A stretch of DNA of 64,000 nucleotides, from positions 111,429 through 175,428 of the forward strand of contig QXWX01000002.1 of assembly GCA_009911175.1 (NCBI GenBank). Direction: 5' to 3'. The DNA is from Lachnospiraceae bacterium (GTDB lineage: Bacteria > Bacillota_A > Clostridia > Lachnospirales > Lachnospiraceae). The notes below the pieces were generated by a model that was not told the origin of the DNA, ran no database searches, and saw nothing but the letters and a program-made list of their open reading frames with translations. Positions 44,842 to 52,701 of this stretch are shown one piece after another (the first letter of the stretch is position 1; each line of letters begins with the position of its first letter). The position numbers were made by a program, and so were the translations under genes.

Positions 44842-46209
44842 ATGATAGATAAAATTTCTAAAAAAGTGATGCCCTCCTTTGAGGAAAATATTGCCTATAT
44901 GGATAAGCTCCTTCCGGTGAAGGAGAGCTTTGATATCATCCGCCGGGATATTGTGATCGGAGAACGGGAGGCAACCTTTTATTTCATTGACGGTTTTACC
45001 AAGGATGAGACTTTAGTGAAGATCATGGACGCTTTCTTCCGGGTGACGCCCGATGACATGCCGGAAGATGCGACCACATTTGCCAGGACAAAGATCCCCT
45101 ACGTAGAAGTGGATGTCCTCGGCGATTACGACCAGGTCATGCGCAACATCCTCTCCGGAATGACCTGCCTGTTCATCAGCGGCTATGAGGTGTGCATTGC
45201 CATCGACTGCAGGACTTACCCTGCCAGAAGCGTAGGGGAGCCGGAAAAGGACAAGTCTCTCCGGGGCTCCCGGGATGGTTTTGTAGAGACCATCGTATTC
45301 AACACTGCCCTGATCCGGCGGCGGATCCGCGACCCTCATCTGGTCATGGAGATGACAGAAGCCGGTCAGACCTCCCGGACAGACATTGCCATCTGTTATA
45401 TCCAGGACCGTGTGGACAAGGACCTGCTGAACAATATAAAGCAGCGGATCGACGCGCTCCATATGGACGACCTGCGCATGAACCAGCAGAGCCTGGCTGA
45501 GGCGATCTACCACCGGAAATGGTTCAATCCCTTTCCCAAGTTTAAGTTCACAGAGCGCCCGGATACCGCGGCTGCCTGTCTTCTGGAAGGAAAGGTGGTG
45601 ATCCTGGTGGATAATTCCCCCTCCGCCATGATCCTGCCCACCTCCATTCTGGATATTGTGGAAGAGGCCAATGACTATTATTTCCCGAAGATCACAGGAA
45701 CCTACTTAAAGATCTCCCGGGCGGTCATTGCGTTTCTCACCGTGTTCCTGACGCCTGTATTTCTGCTTTTTATGCAGAACCTGGACTGGCTGCCGGAAAT
45801 ATTTTCCTTTGTAGCGGTCAAAGACATGGTCAATATCCCTCTGGTGTTCCAGCTCCTGCTCCTGGAGGTTGCCATCGACGGTCTCCATCTGGCGGCGTTG
45901 AATACGCCCAGCATGCTCAGTACCCCCTTAAGTGTGATCACCGCCCTGGTGCTGGGGGAATTTTCCGTATCCTCCGGCTGGTTCAACGCAGAGGTGATGC
46001 TGTATATGGCCTTTGTCGCCATGGCGAATTATGCCCAGCCCAACTTTGAGCTTGGATATGCCATGAAGTTCATGCGGATCCTCCTTCTGATCCTGACAGC
46101 CTTATTCAACTGGATCGGGTTCGCGGCAGGCTGCGTCATCGTGTTCTGCTTCCTGCTCTTTAATAAGACGCTGACCGGAAGAAGCTTTCTGAATGTGAAA
46201 ATGAATTGA
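44842..46209 (+). CDS. Spore germination protein, GerA/SpoVAF family
   Basis: Membrane protein of the GerA/SpoVAF family in the spore inner membrane. About 455 residues: a cytosolic N-terminal half (ILSGMTCLFISGYEVCIAID; FVETIVFNTALIRRRIRDP) and a C-terminal half with about five spans (AVIAFLTVFLTPVFLLFMQ; LLLLEVAIDGLHLAALNTP). The length and GFVETI..RRRIRDP motif suit SpoVAF as well as GerAA. The start at 44842 is tentative because the ribosome site (AAAGGA) is distant. It ends in a strong hairpin. Confidence 0.9.
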   Translation: MIDKISKKVMPSFEENIAYMDKLLPVKESFDIIRRDIVIGEREATFYFIDGFTKDETLVKIMDAFFRVTPDDMPEDATTFARTKIPYVEVDVLGDYDQVMRNILSGMTCLFISGYEVCIAIDCRTYPARSVGEPEKDKSLRGSRDGFVETIVFNTALIRRRIRDPHLVMEMTEAGQTSRTDIAICYIQDRVDKDLLNNIKQRIDALHMDDLRMNQQSLAEAIYHRKWFNPFPKFKFTERPDTAAACLLEGKVVILVDNSPSAMILPTSILDIVEEANDYYFPKITGTYLKISRAVIAFLTVFLTPVFLLFMQNLDWLPEIFSFVAVKDMVNIPLVFQLLLLEVAIDGLHLAALNTPSMLSTPLSVITALVLGEFSVSSGWFNAEVMLYMAFVAMANYAQPNFELGYAMKFMRILLLILTALFNWIGFAAGCVIVFCFLLFNKTLTGRSFLNVKMN

Positions 46210-46212
46210 GTA

Positions 46213-46253
46213 AGGAACTGTGCAAAAATAACTTGCTTTTTTGCGCAGTTCCT
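46213..46253. terminator. Terminator downstream of the germination gene
   Basis: Arms AGGAACTGTGCAAAAA / TTTTTTGCGCAGTTCCT. Its first 27 bp also match 56959-56985 (about 23 of 27), suggesting a dispersed repeat. Confidence 0.75.
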
Positions 46254-46261
46254 AAAGTACG

Positions 46262-46330
46262 CCTGCCACTGGCAGCCTTTCTGCATACGATGGTATGTGA
46301 GGCGGAAGTCCCGCAGCCCTTCCGCTTCAC
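46262..46330. repeat. 35-bp dispersed repeat, copy 2, plus hairpin
   Basis: 46262-46296 repeats 35952-35986 with one mismatch. The following hairpin GTGAGGCGGAAG / CTTCCGCTTCAC (46297-46330) ends next to the stop of the minus-strand gene. Confidence 0.85.
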
Positions 46331-46331
46331 T

Positions 46332-46997
46332 TTACAGCTCCCTGCTCAATTTTTCTCCCAGCACCTTTTTTGAAACAGGCTTTTTGTAAAATAGAACAGA
46401 GAGCGCATACTCCAAAGCACCTCCCGCCAGACTCAGAGCAACCCCGATCAGAGCGCCCCGCACCAACGAACCCATATTTTCCCCCAGAAAATCCGACCGC
46501 AAGATCGACATCATGAAAAACGAAATGAAGCCGGACAGAGAAAAGCACATCACAAGAAATGCAGGAAATGATTTATACAGAACTCCTGTAAAAGCCAAGA
46601 TCACTGCCGCTAAAAACCCCAGAAAGACGAGATGCATAGCACTCTGAGCAGTTTTGTCCGGATAAATGAGGACGATCACCGCTTTTTTCAGAGCGATGAT
46701 CAGATACGCTGCCAGTGTTGCGCACAGACTCATCACTGCCGGAACAGATGTCTGCAGTTTTTTTCTGACAGGAGAGGCCAGCACGATATCAACCGCATTT
46801 AAAGAAAAAAGAATCTGCACGGGTATCATTGCGCAGGCCAGCAGCATATACCCGTCCAGCGGCGTCGTAATTCCTGCCAATTCCAGGGCAAAGCATAACA
46901 TATCTACCACCGCGCATACGATCAGCAGCACCAGATTTGTTTTGATTCCATACCCGTAACGTAATAACCGAATTCCCATTTTCATATCATTGATCAT
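46332..46997 (-). CDS. Hypothetical membrane protein of Ytr-like ABC operon
   Basis: 221 residues with about six hydrophobic segments (LVLLIVCAVVDMLCFALELAG; LVFLGFLAAVILAFTGVLY) and no catalytic motif. It overlaps the preceding membrane-protein gene by 11 bp and is the last gene of a GntR-ATPase-membrane-membrane operon. Probably one permease component of the exporter; not recognised as a named family. Confidence 0.75.
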   Translation of the reverse strand: MINDMKMGIRLLRYGYGIKTNLVLLIVCAVVDMLCFALELAGITTPLDGYMLLACAMIPVQILFSLNAVDIVLASPVRKKLQTSVPAVMSLCATLAAYLIIALKKAVIVLIYPDKTAQSAMHLVFLGFLAAVILAFTGVLYKSFPAFLVMCFSLSGFISFFMMSILRSDFLGENMGSLVRGALIGVALSLAGGALEYALSVLFYKKPVSKKVLGEKLSREL

Positions 46998-47607
46998 AAT
47001 ATCCTCCCTTCACTCTCCTCATTGCTTTGCTTACGGTCAGAACACTGACCAGGACTCCAAGGACAAGAAAAAGCAGCTCAAGTCCAACCCGGAACCGCCA
47101 TAATCCTGACCGGTACACGCAAAGCAGACATCCCAGAACCAGAAGCGCCGAAATCTGCCCTATACAGGCATTGACCGCAAGTCCGCCCCCATACCTTGCC
47201 AAAAATGTGCCCGCTGAGGAAAAAACATAAGAAACCATTGCCATAAGCAGCAGCCCTCCCCATTGCCCTGTAAACAGCTCACAGACCGCCAGGATTCCAA
47301 AAGCTGTCAGGAGCTTGCGCAGCAGATCCAATATCAACGCATTTTTCATGATCTCCATTCCCATGTCGGAGGTCCGAAGAACGTCCATCCTTTCCGACTC
47401 CTTTGCCATCAGCCCGGAAAACAGCCAGTGATCGGAAAGGATCTCCGCCATCGTCAGAAGCATTGCCGTCGCCGTCAGCCCCGGTTCTCCGCAAAAGCTT
47501 CCGATGCCAATGCCGACTCCTGCCAATACCGCAGGCATCAGGAGAAAGATGCACACCTTGTATGAAAAGGAAGAAAAGACCAGATAGCTTTTTATTTTTT
47601 TCTTCAT
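46987..47607 (-). CDS. Hypothetical membrane protein of Ytr-like ABC operon
   Basis: 206 residues with about five to six hydrophobic segments (KVCIFLLMPAVLAGVGIGIG; LELLFLVLGVLVSVLTVS). The start at 47607 follows AAGGAAGGGG and overlaps the ATPase stop by 4 bp (ATGA). The long open frame upstream to 47997 lies antiparallel in the ATPase gene and is not coding. Likely the second permease partner. Confidence 0.75.
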   Translation of the reverse strand: MKKKIKSYLVFSSFSYKVCIFLLMPAVLAGVGIGIGSFCGEPGLTATAMLLTMAEILSDHWLFSGLMAKESERMDVLRTSDMGMEIMKNALILDLLRKLLTAFGILAVCELFTGQWGGLLLMAMVSYVFSSAGTFLARYGGGLAVNACIGQISALLVLGCLLCVYRSGLWRFRVGLELLFLVLGVLVSVLTVSKAMRRVKGGYYDQ

Positions 47608-48527
47608 AAGCCTGAACCCCTTCCTTTCCGGGGGCTGTTCGCAGTGTTTGCTTTCATCACCGCCACGCAGATCTGAGAAAGGGTGGGAATCTCCACGGCG
47701 ATGTCCAGTCCGGCCAGACGTTCCAGATCCCGGGTCCGGCAGATCCCCTCGAACCCGTAGGAGTTCCTGCTCATGGAAAACAGGATCTCCTCTGCCTGGC
47801 CCGCGTCCGACGCTTCCCCTTTTACCAGAGCATATTCTTCCTTCAGATTTTCCACAAATCCTTCCTCTACAATTGTCCCATGCTCCATGATGAGGCAATA
47901 GTCCGTCACATTTTCCATATCCGCGATATTGTGGGTGGAAAAAAAGATCGAGCGTTCTCCGTCCCCCTCCTCCAGATAGTCCCGCATCCTGTCGCAAAGC
48001 TGCTCCCGCATGAGAGGATCCAGCGGGGACGCGGGTTCATCCATGATCAAAAGTTCCGTATCCCTGGACAGCACGGCCGCCAGCATCAGCTTCATCCGGT
48101 TGCCGTCGGAAAGCTTTTTCACGCTCTTCGTCATGGACCGGCTGATCCCCATTTCTTCGCAGAGTTCCCGGAACCGTTCTTTCTGAAAACCCGTAAACAG
48201 CAGCCCGCTGATCTCCTCCACCTGACGAATGGTCCAGTGGGGCAGATAATAGCTGCCAGGCCCCATATAGCCGATCCGCTCCTGCACGCTGCCGTCCAGC
48301 TTCCGGCTCCAGTCTCCAAAGTAGGACACCTCCCCCTGGAAATCCAGCCGGATACCGGAGAGTATGTTTAAAAGCGTAGTCTTACCCGCTCCGTTTTCCC
48401 CGATCAATGCTGTGGCAAAGCCCCTGGGAATCTCCAGTCTCGGAATCGAAAGCTGAAAGTCTCCGTATTTCTTTTTCAGATTGCCTGCCTGTATTACGCT
48501 TTCCTGTTTTTGCTCTGACTGTTTCAT
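47604..48527 (-). CDS. ABC transporter ATP-binding protein (YtrB-like)
   Basis: 307 residues. Walker A GENGAGKTTLLN, Q-loop region ERIGYMGPGSYYLPHWT, a weak signature KKLSDGNRMKLMLA, Walker B LLIMDEPASPLDP and THNIADMENV. The arrangement GntR regulator, ATPase, two membrane proteins resembles ytr operons that respond to cell-wall-active compounds. That role is inferred from the layout only. Confidence 0.88.
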   Translation of the reverse strand: MKQSEQKQESVIQAGNLKKKYGDFQLSIPRLEIPRGFATALIGENGAGKTTLLNILSGIRLDFQGEVSYFGDWSRKLDGSVQERIGYMGPGSYYLPHWTIRQVEEISGLLFTGFQKERFRELCEEMGISRSMTKSVKKLSDGNRMKLMLAAVLSRDTELLIMDEPASPLDPLMREQLCDRMRDYLEEGDGERSIFFSTHNIADMENVTDYCLIMEHGTIVEEGFVENLKEEYALVKGEASDAGQAEEILFSMSRNSYGFEGICRTRDLERLAGLDIAVEIPTLSQICVAVMKANTANSPRKGRGSGL

Positions 48528-48571
48528 ATTCTCCCGCCCTTTCTGTTTGTCTGTGTCTCTATATCTTCCGG

Positions 48572-48964
48572 TTATTCCGGTTCGCTTTTTTGTTCCTCGC
48601 TCATGTCCAGCAATACCCGCAGTGTCATTTCCAGGTCACTTCGCGGCATACCTGCGATCTCCGCGGCATGGATTGCCTCCGTCAGGGCTTCTTCCACCCG
48701 GCGCAGATGCTGTTCCTTAAGCATCTCGCTGTCCTGTGCATTGACATAGAAACCCTTTCCCTGAACAGCGGTCACCAGCCCCTCCGACGCAAGCAGTTCA
48801 TACGCTTTCATCGTGGTAATGACACTGATCTTCAATTCCTTCGCCAGACTGCGGATGGAAGGAAGATACTCCCCCTCCTTCAGCCTGCCAGCCAGAATGT
48901 CCGTCTTCATCTGTTCCGCGATCTGCTGATAAATGGGTATCCCGGAATTTTGTAATAGTTTCAA
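48572..48964 (-). CDS. GntR-family regulator, YtrA subfamily (TTG start)
   Basis: 130-residue repressor with an N-terminal winged helix (PIYQQIAEQMKTDILAGRLK, YLPSIRSLAKELKISVITTMKAYELL) and a short helical tail, the YtrA layout without an effector domain. The TTG start at 48964 lies 7 nt after AAGGTGG. First gene of the operon, likely autoregulatory. Confidence 0.88.
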   Translation of the reverse strand: MKLLQNSGIPIYQQIAEQMKTDILAGRLKEGEYLPSIRSLAKELKISVITTMKAYELLASEGLVTAVQGKGFYVNAQDSEMLKEQHLRRVEEALTEAIHAAEIAGMPRSDLEMTLRVLLDMSEEQKSEPE

Positions 48965-49001
48965 ATCATCACCACCTTCATTTTTATCTGTTCATATGTT
49001 A

Positions 49002-49030
49002 TATATACACTATAATCAGATATTTGTCAA
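49002..49030 (-). promoter_or_regulatory. Promoter of the GntR-ABC operon
   Basis: Minus strand TTGACA, 17-bp spacer, TATATA. The AT-rich palindromic stretch GTGTATATATAAC overlaps the -10 and could be the GntR operator. Confidence 0.65.
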
Positions 49031-49059
49031 GTACTTGAGGTAAAAATTACACCTGTAAG

Positions 49060-49077
49060 GTTACTGTGAATAGTAAC
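49060..49077. repeat. 18-bp palindromic GTTAC element with target duplication
   Basis: GTTACTGTGAATAGTAAC flanked by a perfect 8-bp direct repeat CCTGTAAG (49052-49059 and 49078-49085). It looks like a minimal form or internal deletion of the GTTAC repeats. Its last 15 bases equal one end of the 57-bp repeat at 63432-63489. Confidence 0.8.
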
Positions 49078-49110
49078 CCTGTAAGATTGACCGAACACTC
49101 GCCGGGACGA

Positions 49111-49153
49111 AAAAAGCTGCGGTACAGACCAAAAATCTGTACCGCAGCTTTTT
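49111..49153. terminator. Terminator downstream of the aminotransferase
   Basis: Perfect 18-bp arms AAAAAGCTGCGGTACAGA / TCTGTACCGCAGCTTTTT; works on either strand. Confidence 0.92.
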
Positions 49154-49184
49154 ATGAAGCAGTATGAAAGCAGTTCCTTACATT

Positions 49185-50471
49185 CTATAGATTTCCAAGC
49201 AGCTTGTCAATGCTGACCAGCTTTACACTCAGCACAAAAATCTCTGTTGCCACCCTCAGTTCCTCCAGAGTCGGATACGAGGGCGCGATCCGGATATTGC
49301 TGTCCTTCGGATCCTTTCCATAAGGATAGGTCGCTCCCGCGTCCGTCATCACCAGGCCCGCTTCCTTTGCCTTTGCGACAATGGCCTTCGCGCAGCCGTC
49401 CATGGCGTCAAATGATATAAAGTATCCGCCCCGGGGCGCGATCCAGGAACCAATCTCCAGTCCTCCCAGTTCTTTTTCCAGGGTATTCAATACCGTATCG
49501 AACTTGGGCCGCAGGATCTCCGCATGCTTCTTCATATGCTGCACCATTCCGGAAATATCTCCGAAAAATCTGGCATGGCGGAGCTGGTTCACCTTATCAT
49601 GTCCGATGGTCTGTACCCGCATCTGCTTGCGGATCTCCACCAGGTTTGCGTCCGATGCCGCAAATGCCGCGATTCCGGAGCCCGGAAAGCTGATCTTGGA
49701 TGTGGACGCAAACTTGTACACCAGATCCGGATTGCCTTCTTTTTTACATTCCATGAAAATCTCGATCAGGTAATCCTGCTTATCATCATACAGGTGATGG
49801 ATGCCGTATGCGTTATCCCAATAGATACGGAAATCCTTTGCCGCTGGTTTCAGACATGCGAAACGGTGAACCGTCTCGTCCGAATAGGTGATTCCCTGCG
49901 GATTGGAATACTTGGGAACGCACCAGATCCCCTTAATGGTCTCGTCTTCTGCAACCAACTTTTCCACGATGTCCATATCCGGTCCCGTCGGCGTCATCGG
50001 AACAGTTATCATCTCAATCCCGAAATGCTCCGTGATCGTAAAATGTCTGTCATACCCTGGCACCGGACACAAGAACTTCACCCTTTCCAGCTTTGCCCAT
50101 GGCGTGCTGCCCATTACGCCGTGGGTCATCGCGTGGGAGATCATATCGTACATCACATTCAGGCTGGAATTTCCGAAAATAATGATATTATCCTTTGGAA
50201 CCTCCATCATGTCTGCCAGAAGCTGCTTGGCTTCCCGGATTCCGTCCAGGACCCCGTAGTTTCTGCAGTCAATGCCCTCGTCGCAGATCATATCTGATTC
50301 CCTGTGCAGTACGTCCATCATTTCCATAGACAGATTGAGCTGAGCTATAGACGGCTTTCCCCTGGACATGTCCAGACTCAGTTTCTTCGCCTTGACCGCT
50401 TCAAACTCCTGTTCCAGTTCCTTCTTTAATGCTTCCAGTTCTTCCGCATTCATCTCTCTGTATGACGGCAT
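49185..50471 (-). CDS. Aspartate aminotransferase, class Ic type
   Basis: PLP-dependent aminotransferase of 428 residues, like the mycobacterial-type AspAT (Aminotran_MocR, PF12897). Visible features: LSLDMSRGKPSIAQLNLS, NYGVLDGIREAKQLLADM, IFGNSSLNVMYDMIS, CPVPGYDRHF, VPKYSNPQGITYSDE, the PLP-lysine region YKFASTSKISFPGSG and IAPRGGYFISFD. The start at 50471 follows GGAGG. A single-gene unit. Substrate preference (aspartate/2-oxoglutarate) is taken from the subfamily. Confidence 0.88.
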   Translation of the reverse strand: MPSYREMNAEELEALKKELEQEFEAVKAKKLSLDMSRGKPSIAQLNLSMEMMDVLHRESDMICDEGIDCRNYGVLDGIREAKQLLADMMEVPKDNIIIFGNSSLNVMYDMISHAMTHGVMGSTPWAKLERVKFLCPVPGYDRHFTITEHFGIEMITVPMTPTGPDMDIVEKLVAEDETIKGIWCVPKYSNPQGITYSDETVHRFACLKPAAKDFRIYWDNAYGIHHLYDDKQDYLIEIFMECKKEGNPDLVYKFASTSKISFPGSGIAAFAASDANLVEIRKQMRVQTIGHDKVNQLRHARFFGDISGMVQHMKKHAEILRPKFDTVLNTLEKELGGLEIGSWIAPRGGYFISFDAMDGCAKAIVAKAKEAGLVMTDAGATYPYGKDPKDSNIRIAPSYPTLEELRVATEIFVLSVKLVSIDKLLGNL

Positions 50472-50491
50472 AATCTCAACCTCCAAACTTA

Positions 50492-50580
50492 AGGAGCTGT
50501 CATGAAATACTATTGGTATCTGTTTTTACAATCGCCAGGAGCTGCCTCCTGCTTCTCAATACTATTTCGTGACAGTTCCT
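50492..50580. repeat. 89-bp imperfect inverted repeat
   Basis: Arms beginning GGAGCTGTCATGAAATACT and ending AGTATTTCGTGACAG..CC pair at about 20 of 23 positions around a 42-nt centre holding a smaller hairpin (AGGAGCTGCCTCCT). Upstream of the aminotransferase start. It may be leader structure or a small non-autonomous element; no flanking duplication found. Confidence 0.6.
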
Positions 50581-50769
50581 GACTCACCAACTTGTCACCG
50601 TTTGCTATTGTATATAATTTTCGGCAATTCGTCAAGAAAAAACTGCTCTGTCAGGCTAAAGTAGGGACAATGGGTTATAATTTTTTGAAAAAAATTCAAA
50701 AAATTATTCACACATTTCTTCCACACACATATTATGGAACTGTAAACAATCAATTTGGAGGATTTCAAA

Positions 50770-51039
50770 ATGAGTGATTTAAGCGCAACAAACTGTGGAT
50801 GCGGATGTGAAAATTCCTGTGGCGGCGGTCTCTTCGGAAGCGGCGGAAACAATTCCTGTCTGTGGATCATCCTGCTTCTCATCTTCTGCGGCGGATGCGG
50901 CAACGGCTGCGGCAGAATGAGCGACGGATGCGGATGCGGCAATGACAGCTGCCTGTGGATCATCCTGCTTCTCATCTTCTGCGGCGGATGCGGCAATGGC
51001 TGTGGCAGAATGAATGATGGCTGCGGATGCGGATGCTAA
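50770..51039 (+). CDS. Cys/Gly-rich small protein with tandem duplication
   Basis: 89 residues with 20 cysteines by eye. The sequence holds two nearly identical 31-residue units (residues 29-59 and 60-89): a hydrophobic stretch CLWIILLLIFCGGCGNGCGR followed by M(S/N)DGCGCG. The start at 50770 is 8 nt after GGAGG. It resembles small high-cysteine proteins annotated as chorion-class/HCB-like in Firmicutes; function unknown. Both the hydrophobic runs and the cysteines suggest a membrane- or spore-associated protein. Confidence 0.75.
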   Translation: MSDLSATNCGCGCENSCGGGLFGSGGNNSCLWIILLLIFCGGCGNGCGRMSDGCGCGNDSCLWIILLLIFCGGCGNGCGRMNDGCGCGC

Positions 51040-51156
51040 TTTTTTGAAGCGGTAAGCCTGTTGCGGCGCGGCTGTCTCCGGCAGCTCTGCCGCACCGGCA
51101 GGCGTTCCCCTCCCCGGTGCCCTGTTTCGTACCGGGGAGATTTTCACATATCGTTC

Positions 51157-51615
51157 CTATTCAAAATAAATATCGCTTTCATTATGCTGAAGCATAGCGC
51201 TAAATAAGGCCTCTTCAACAGACAGCACACATCCATCTACATCTTTTTTTATTTCACTTTCCCAGATTCGAACAACCGACCATCCCAGAGCGTTCAACGT
51301 CTTATTGATCTCCTCGTCACGTTCTACATTACGAAGTATCTTGTTTTTCCAATAATCGTTATATCCCTTCAGTTCCTCTTCCAGACAGTTCTTCCCTCGT
51401 AATGCCCAGTTATGTCCGTGCCAAAAATCCCCATCACAAAAAACAGCGACTTTATATTTAGTAAAAACAATATCCGGCTTTCCTGGAAGCATCTTATAAT
51501 TAATGCGATATCGATAATTTTTGTGCCAAAGCGCCTTACGTAAAATCAATTCCGGACGAGTATCTTTCGATTTAACCGCCGACATTATCCTGTGAGTTAT
51601 TTTGGGATCTCTCAT
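51157..51615 (-). CDS. vsr: Very short patch repair endonuclease
   Basis: Nicks T:G mismatches arising from deaminated 5-methylcytosine. The 152-residue product shows the Vsr pattern: IMSAVKSKDTRPELILRKAL, PGKPDIVFTKYKVAVFCDGDFWHGH (in parts; catalytic Asp and His) and GWSVVRIWESEI. It lies 9 bp after the restriction gene in an MTase-REase-vsr unit, as expected for repair of its own methylation sites. Confidence 0.93.
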   Translation of the reverse strand: MRDPKITHRIMSAVKSKDTRPELILRKALWHKNYRYRINYKMLPGKPDIVFTKYKVAVFCDGDFWHGHNWALRGKNCLEEELKGYNDYWKNKILRNVERDEEINKTLNALGWSVVRIWESEIKKDVDGCVLSVEEALFSAMLQHNESDIYFE

Positions 51616-51624
51616 AACTTTTCT

Positions 51625-52701
51625 CTATTTATGTAATTTTAAAAGTGAGCTTATATGTCCGCAATATGTATCCTTTATTTTTTCTGAAATATCTTCATCA
51701 GGTAATTCTTTATAATTATCAAGTTTCTTATTATTCTCAATCAGTTTATTTGAAAATTTCATATTTTCTTTCACTAACGATAGCCATATCTGTATTTTAT
51801 TGCTTCTTTGCGCATATTCCTTTTTCCAAAATTTCTGTATTTCATCATTTGTCAGATTATCGATTCTAGCTTTTACGTCATCTATCTTTTCGACTGTTCT
51901 ATTCATAACCGCAGACACAAACGTATCAATCTCAGTTATTTTCTGAGTACCTCCCGCCGAAAAAACATCTCTGACATTTTTGCACCAGACAAGGCAGCTA
52001 TATATCAGCCAGGGTGTAAATCTTTCATAGTTTCCGCCAAAAACCTCTGGAAAAAGGACAACTCCATCTACAAAATAAGCGTCTTTTTCTTCTAATGATA
52101 ACTCTGTAAAGGATGTTGTTTCCGCTTCGCTCCACCATGTCGATTTATTTGATCTAAGCAGCTGCCGTATCCGCTTATTAAGCTCATCTCCAGATAATTT
52201 CAGCAAATCGCCTGAATCATGCGTTGTTAAATAGTCTTCACCCTTTTTCAGGTCCATATTCAAAGAGAATCTTGGACTATGAGTAACTTTCAAATCAGCA
52301 ATGCATTCCTCATATTTTCTGAAACGTACTTCCGGATTATTTCCACCAAGCTTTGCCATGACAACATATGTTTCATCTATATTATTTTTTAAACTTTCAT
52401 ATATGCTTCCACCAATAACCTCCCACTTAGCCGAATCCGTCTTCTTTACCTCTACGCCAATCTTCTCCCCTTTTTCCGGATCCGTAATAATAAAGTCAGG
52501 AAATTTTTGCGCGCTATGCTTAATATTTTCTTCTTTAATTCCCGCGTCGGTCAGAGCGTCATATACTCTTTTTTCAAATTCTGTTCCTGTCATCTTAATT
52601 TTTTTACCTTCAGACAACTCGGATTGCATATCCGATTGTAATTGGCTTGTCATTCTTTTCAGCAATTGATAATATTTTATAAATTGATCCGAAGCCATCA
52701 T
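51625..52701 (-). CDS. Predicted type II restriction endonuclease
   Basis: 358 residues. A PD-(D/E)XK-type site is visible: KFPDFIITD (Asp69) with GVEVKKTDS (Glu84, Lys86). The rest is not recognised. The start ATG at 52701 follows GGAGGAG and overlaps the methyltransferase stop (ATGA). Function is inferred mainly from position between a cytosine-C5 methyltransferase and vsr. AT-rich compared with the flanking genome. Confidence 0.8.
   Translation of the reverse strand: MMASDQFIKYYQLLKRMTSQLQSDMQSELSEGKKIKMTGTEFEKRVYDALTDAGIKEENIKHSAQKFPDFIITDPEKGEKIGVEVKKTDSAKWEVIGGSIYESLKNNIDETYVVMAKLGGNNPEVRFRKYEECIADLKVTHSPRFSLNMDLKKGEDYLTTHDSGDLLKLSGDELNKRIRQLLRSNKSTWWSEAETTSFTELSLEEKDAYFVDGVVLFPEVFGGNYERFTPWLIYSCLVWCKNVRDVFSAGGTQKITEIDTFVSAVMNRTVEKIDDVKARIDNLTNDEIQKFWKKEYAQRSNKIQIWLSLVKENMKFSNKLIENNKKLDNYKELPDEDISEKIKDTYCGHISSLLKLHK

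Noticed and set aside
47608..47997. Upstream extension of the 206-residue membrane protein
   Set aside because: It overlaps the ATPase gene in another frame, is Gly/Arg-rich low complexity and lacks a ribosome site; the ATGA overlap start is better.
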